A stretch of DNA of 64,000 bases from Bacteroidota bacterium (lineage in GTDB: Bacteria; Bacteroidota; Bacteroidia; B-17B0; Aurantibacillaceae). The notes below the pieces were generated by a model. It had not been told where the DNA came from, searched no databases, and was given only the letters and a program-made list of their open reading frames with translations. Below are positions 61,474 through 64,000 of the stretch, one piece after another (position 1 is the stretch's first letter; the number at the start of each line of letters is the position of its first letter). The stretch is from the NCBI GenBank assembly GCA_021156365.1, contig JAJNDK010000009.1:124001-188000 (forward strand), read 5' to 3'. Position numbers and translations under genes: made by a program.

Positions 61474-62155
61474 GTCTCCTTCTATTTATTGTAATAGTAT
61501 TTTTACCAATTAACCATAAAGCTAATGCAAGTGACAAATACCGGATATTAGCTGATGTATCCGTTATGATTTTGAACAATTCGCGACTTTGTTCAGGGCA
61601 CTGCACGTTTAAAAAATTCAGCAGGTTAAAAAAAGGAATATTACACGTAGTGTAAAGCAGCAAACCTATACAAGCTATTATTTCGGGAGATCTGCTGCTG
61701 AAATTAAACCTATTATTGATATAAAAATCATACATAATATAGATATAGACGATCATTATTGATAAACTCTGCATACTAAATATATACCCATCGAATTTTT
61801 TGACCCCATATATAAAAATCCGGAAACAATAAAAGAAAAAAAAGAAGACAAACACCACCACTACCGTAGCCTTCACAGACTTTTCCTGAAAATAAAAATA
61901 CGCAGCCAACATAAGCAGGCTCGTCTCAAACAACATATGTATGTTAAACACCCACTGGTTGTTCGGTTGAACATTATAATGCTTTTGAATTCCGGTAACA
62001 ATATAGGAGCATAAAAAAAAGAATATCCAGACCAGCGCCTGAATAAACAAAACACATTGAAATTTATTCATATATCTGCCGGAATAAATCCCGGCAGATA
62101 GTACGAGCAGTAAACTTAGAATTTCATTTACAAACTGAAACATGTAGCATCGCAT
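61466..62155 (-). CDS. Polytopic membrane protein linked to the two-component system
   Basis: A 229-residue protein with about seven hydrophobic helices (for example ILSLLLVLSAGIYSGRYMNK, VLFIQALVWIFFFLCSYIVT, VVVVFVFFFFFYCFRIFIYG). There is no named family. Its 3' end overlaps the kinase start by eight bases, so the genes are translationally coupled; it may be the sensor or a modulator of the kinase. Confidence 0.75.
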   Translation of the reverse strand: MRCYMFQFVNEILSLLLVLSAGIYSGRYMNKFQCVLFIQALVWIFFFLCSYIVTGIQKHYNVQPNNQWVFNIHMLFETSLLMLAAYFYFQEKSVKATVVVVFVFFFFFYCFRIFIYGVKKFDGYIFSMQSLSIMIVYIYIMYDFYINNRFNFSSRSPEIIACIGLLLYTTCNIPFFNLLNFLNVQCPEQSRELFKIITDTSANIRYLSLALALWLIGKNTITINRRRHG

Positions 62156-62178
62156 GTATATCAGTTATAAATATATAA

Positions 62179-63042
62179 CTATTCCATTATAAAAAGAAAT
62201 CCGCTACAGCTTGGCGGGCATAAATGCGACATGTTGGCAAAACCGCCTGGTTTTGATGAAACATTTACAAGGTTAAATGCTTTTGTACCTGCAATAGTCT
62301 TAAGACCATTTGCTGCTTCTGTCGGCATGAGTTCATTTATTGCAGTTGTTCCTCCGCTTGTGACATTGATCAGTGTAACGGGAGTTAACAGCACTCCATG
62401 CTTTGCCAATTCGTTTACTTGTCTCAAGGCGTTATATAAATGCACATTGCTCATTGGGTGATTATCTTTTGCCAGTTTAAATATTTCCTGGAAAGTCAGA
62501 ATATGAGATTGTACATCATGTGTAATTGTATTTCCATATTGAGCATTCCGGTAGGAGCCGTTGCCCATTTCAGAAACATGAATATTATCCGAATAGCTCT
62601 TAGGTGGGTCCGTTATTGTGGCCTGCACCAATGTATCATTTTGAATTTCATATTTGGTTCCTTCCCAACCCACCGTATATTTTGAAATAGGATTTGCACA
62701 AACATCGTAATATGTTTCTACGCAATTCAGCTGAAGGGCACTGTATATTGCTTTAACTTTCGTCCCATCAGCTGCCAGTGTTATTCTCAGCGCAGTAATA
62801 AATTCGTTGGTTGTTTCATGATCTCTGGCCTGAGCGTATAGTGTTTCGATAACACTCATTTTTATTTTCTCTATCAAAGCCGGCAAGTCTTTAGGATTGC
62901 CTCCTTCCGTCGTTGGTTTAAGCTTAAAAAATTCATTAAACCTTTCTACGGCAACCATTCCTTCTCCGGGTTCGACCTTACAGGCATCAAGTGATACTTG
63001 TTTTTCTGGCAAAGGCCAGTTTACAGTTAACATGTTTGGCAT
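62179..63042 (-). CDS. Protein of unknown function
   Basis: A 287-residue protein without a signal peptide or membrane helix. It opens MPNMLTVNWPLPEKQVSLDA, has a helical part (PALIEKIKMSVIETLYAQAR, ETTNEFITALRITLAADGTK), then beta-rich and helical segments (SHILTFQEIFKLAKDNHPMS). It ends in a Cys-containing tail, MSHLCPPSCSGFLFIME. I do not recognise it. It is divergent from 63273, sharing a 230-bp intergenic region, and upstream of the membrane-protein/kinase operon on the same strand by 23 bp. Confidence 0.6.
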   Translation of the reverse strand: MPNMLTVNWPLPEKQVSLDACKVEPGEGMVAVERFNEFFKLKPTTEGGNPKDLPALIEKIKMSVIETLYAQARDHETTNEFITALRITLAADGTKVKAIYSALQLNCVETYYDVCANPISKYTVGWEGTKYEIQNDTLVQATITDPPKSYSDNIHVSEMGNGSYRNAQYGNTITHDVQSHILTFQEIFKLAKDNHPMSNVHLYNALRQVNELAKHGVLLTPVTLINVTSGGTTAINELMPTEAANGLKTIAGTKAFNLVNVSSKPGGFANMSHLCPPSCSGFLFIME

Positions 63043-63272
63043 AATTTGTTTGTTTTTATTGGTTTAGGCAAAATTGAACTATTCCATTGCATTGACAAAA
63101 TTATTTACCCCCGTATTATTCCTGAACCACACCCCGGGGAAACCACCCTCCCTGTTTTGCAGAAAGCACGCTTGATTTGTACCGGTACTGACCACATCTT
63201 TGCATACGATCCCGACAGATCGCAGGGAAAGCCCGAAACCCTTAAAAGCAGGCAAAATTCAAAACATACCCC

Positions 63273-63566
63273 ATGGCCAGAGTACAAATCAAAGCAAAAT
63301 CAACCGCTTCAAAGATCTTCCAGATCAGCATCGATGATAAAGTCATCGTTAAGGTGAATCATCCCTACGACAACACCCTATATGTTGATCTGAAAAACGG
63401 AGTAAAACACATCCTTGTCTTTTATGTAGAAGGAAAAAAAGGGGATACGCATTCTGTAGAAGTAGTAAGTCCCGTAAACCCCCCGATAAAAAAAGGGAAG
63501 CTGGATGCCGGAGGAAAGAACTACGGATATATCACTATAGATCTTTCCGGAGGAAACCTAAGCTAA
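63273..63566 (+). CDS. Small protein of unknown function
   Basis: A 97-residue basic protein of predicted beta character (SKIFQISIDDKVIVKVNHPY, DNTLYVDLKNGVKHILVFYV, YGYITIDLSGGNLS). It has no signal or membrane helix. It is followed after 33 bp by an exported protein gene on the same strand. No family is recognised. Confidence 0.6.
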   Translation: MARVQIKAKSTASKIFQISIDDKVIVKVNHPYDNTLYVDLKNGVKHILVFYVEGKKGDTHSVEVVSPVNPPIKKGKLDAGGKNYGYITIDLSGGNLS

Positions 63567-63599
63567 AACATTTATTACAAACGTAAAAATAACATCCTT

Positions 63600-64000
63600 A
63601 TGAAAAAACAAGTTATTCTCCGGATCATACTGACTTCAATTGTCCCGGTCCTTATGCATGCACAGGCTTATTCTCCCGACATTATTGCCCAAATAAAATC
63701 ACAGGAACGAATTACTGATTTTACCGGCTCATCCTCCATGATATCGCATCTTAGCTTTATTAACCTGACTACTTCTACCGGCGAATCCGATATAACCGCG
63801 AATATCGGTTTCCTTGTGAAAACGAACACTGTTTTCAATATACAGGTGAATACTCCTTTTTCCGGAAAAAGAACCGAAGCCATAAATGTCGATGGCCTCA
63901 CCGGTTCCTCGAATCTTTCTATCGGATTCCAGCACAATTTCAGCAAACTCACTTCCGTGAAAATGAACAGTACCACATTGGTCGAAAAATTCGAACTGAT
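63600..64000 (+). CDS. Exported protein, N-terminal part (right edge)
   Basis: From ATG 63600 the frame is open to the window end (133 full codons). Residues 1-22 form a signal peptide (RIILTSIVPVLMHAQ). The mature part has alternating strands with many Ser, Thr and Asn (SDITANIGFLVKTNTVFNIQ, SSNLSIGFQHNFSKLTSV), suggesting an outer-membrane barrel or surface beta protein. The rest lies beyond the edge. No family can be named. Confidence 0.7.
   Translation, partial: MKKQVILRIILTSIVPVLMHAQAYSPDIIAQIKSQERITDFTGSSSMISHLSFINLTTSTGESDITANIGFLVKTNTVFNIQVNTPFSGKRTEAINVDGLTGSSNLSIGFQHNFSKLTSVKMNSTTLVEKFEL

Noticed and set aside
1-64000. tRNA, rRNA, IS elements, integrases, phage genes
   Set aside because: No tRNA T-arm/acceptor layout, rRNA conserved blocks, transposase or phage structural motifs were found by reading.

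Overview
The window looks like chromosomal DNA of a Bacteroidota bacterium, probably a free-living aerobic, T9SS-bearing lineage (Flavobacteriia, Sphingobacteriia or Chitinophagia type). I cannot name a genus. The evidence is: three large secreted proteins with Bacteroidota type IX secretion sorting domains (3091-7026, 45807-49409, 54861-56177); promoters of the TTG-N19/21-TAnnTTTG form typical of the phylum; gene starts without Shine-Dalgarno sequences; many lipoproteins and CarboxypepD_reg-like proteins; and dispersed intergenic repeats of the kinds seen in this phylum. No rRNA, tRNA, IS element, integrase, prophage or CRISPR array was seen.

Layout. Positions 1-35.5 kb are mostly housekeeping and metabolism: DNA alkylation repair (cut by the edge), ComB-like phosphatase, gcvT, a giant T9SS type B protein, 3-hydroxyanthranilate dioxygenase, cytidine deaminase, an rRNA pseudouridine synthase with a very long repetitive N-terminus, lysS, pdhB, a TPR-SpoIIE phosphatase, leuS, nrnA plus an FKBP lipoprotein, an enoyl-CoA hydratase, a YyaL-type thioredoxin-fold protein, ilvE, a di-haem peroxidase, an aminotransferase, and a MacAB-like ABC efflux operon with two tandem permeases.

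Positions 35.6-40.6 kb form a methionine/homoserine cluster: metX, homoserine dehydrogenase, a 1-Cys peroxiredoxin and metZ. Its leader is the most interesting part of the window. A good promoter is followed by a SAM-I riboswitch, then by a 43-codon ORF ending in a cysteine cluster, then by a hairpin with a T-run that could act as an attenuator. The sequence allows a classical ribosome-stalling attenuation scheme placed after the riboswitch, so the cluster may read both SAM and cysteine (or Cys-tRNA).

Positions 40.6-56.8 kb carry a DMT transporter, fmt, the nucleoid protein HU (with a near-ideal promoter), VanZ, a lytic transglycosylase, T9SS cargo, a threonylcarbamoyl-AMP synthase, a DUF4258-like protein, alanine dehydrogenase, fabD and several envelope proteins.

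Positions 56.9-64 kb are accessory in character: an AT-rich DUF4062 gene that may be horizontally acquired and defence-related, an uncharacterised conserved protein, a 21-bp-period repeat array with 63-bp higher-order structure, a LuxR-type two-component system overlapped by a polytopic membrane protein and followed by a relic of a second response-regulator 3' end, and three unrecognised genes at the right edge.

Intergenic gaps repeatedly hold inverted-repeat elements of about 70-205 bp. Two families are recognisable, built on CGCAAAG and CGCAGATT words. There are also three copies of the palindrome CCCGATAGCTATCGGG.
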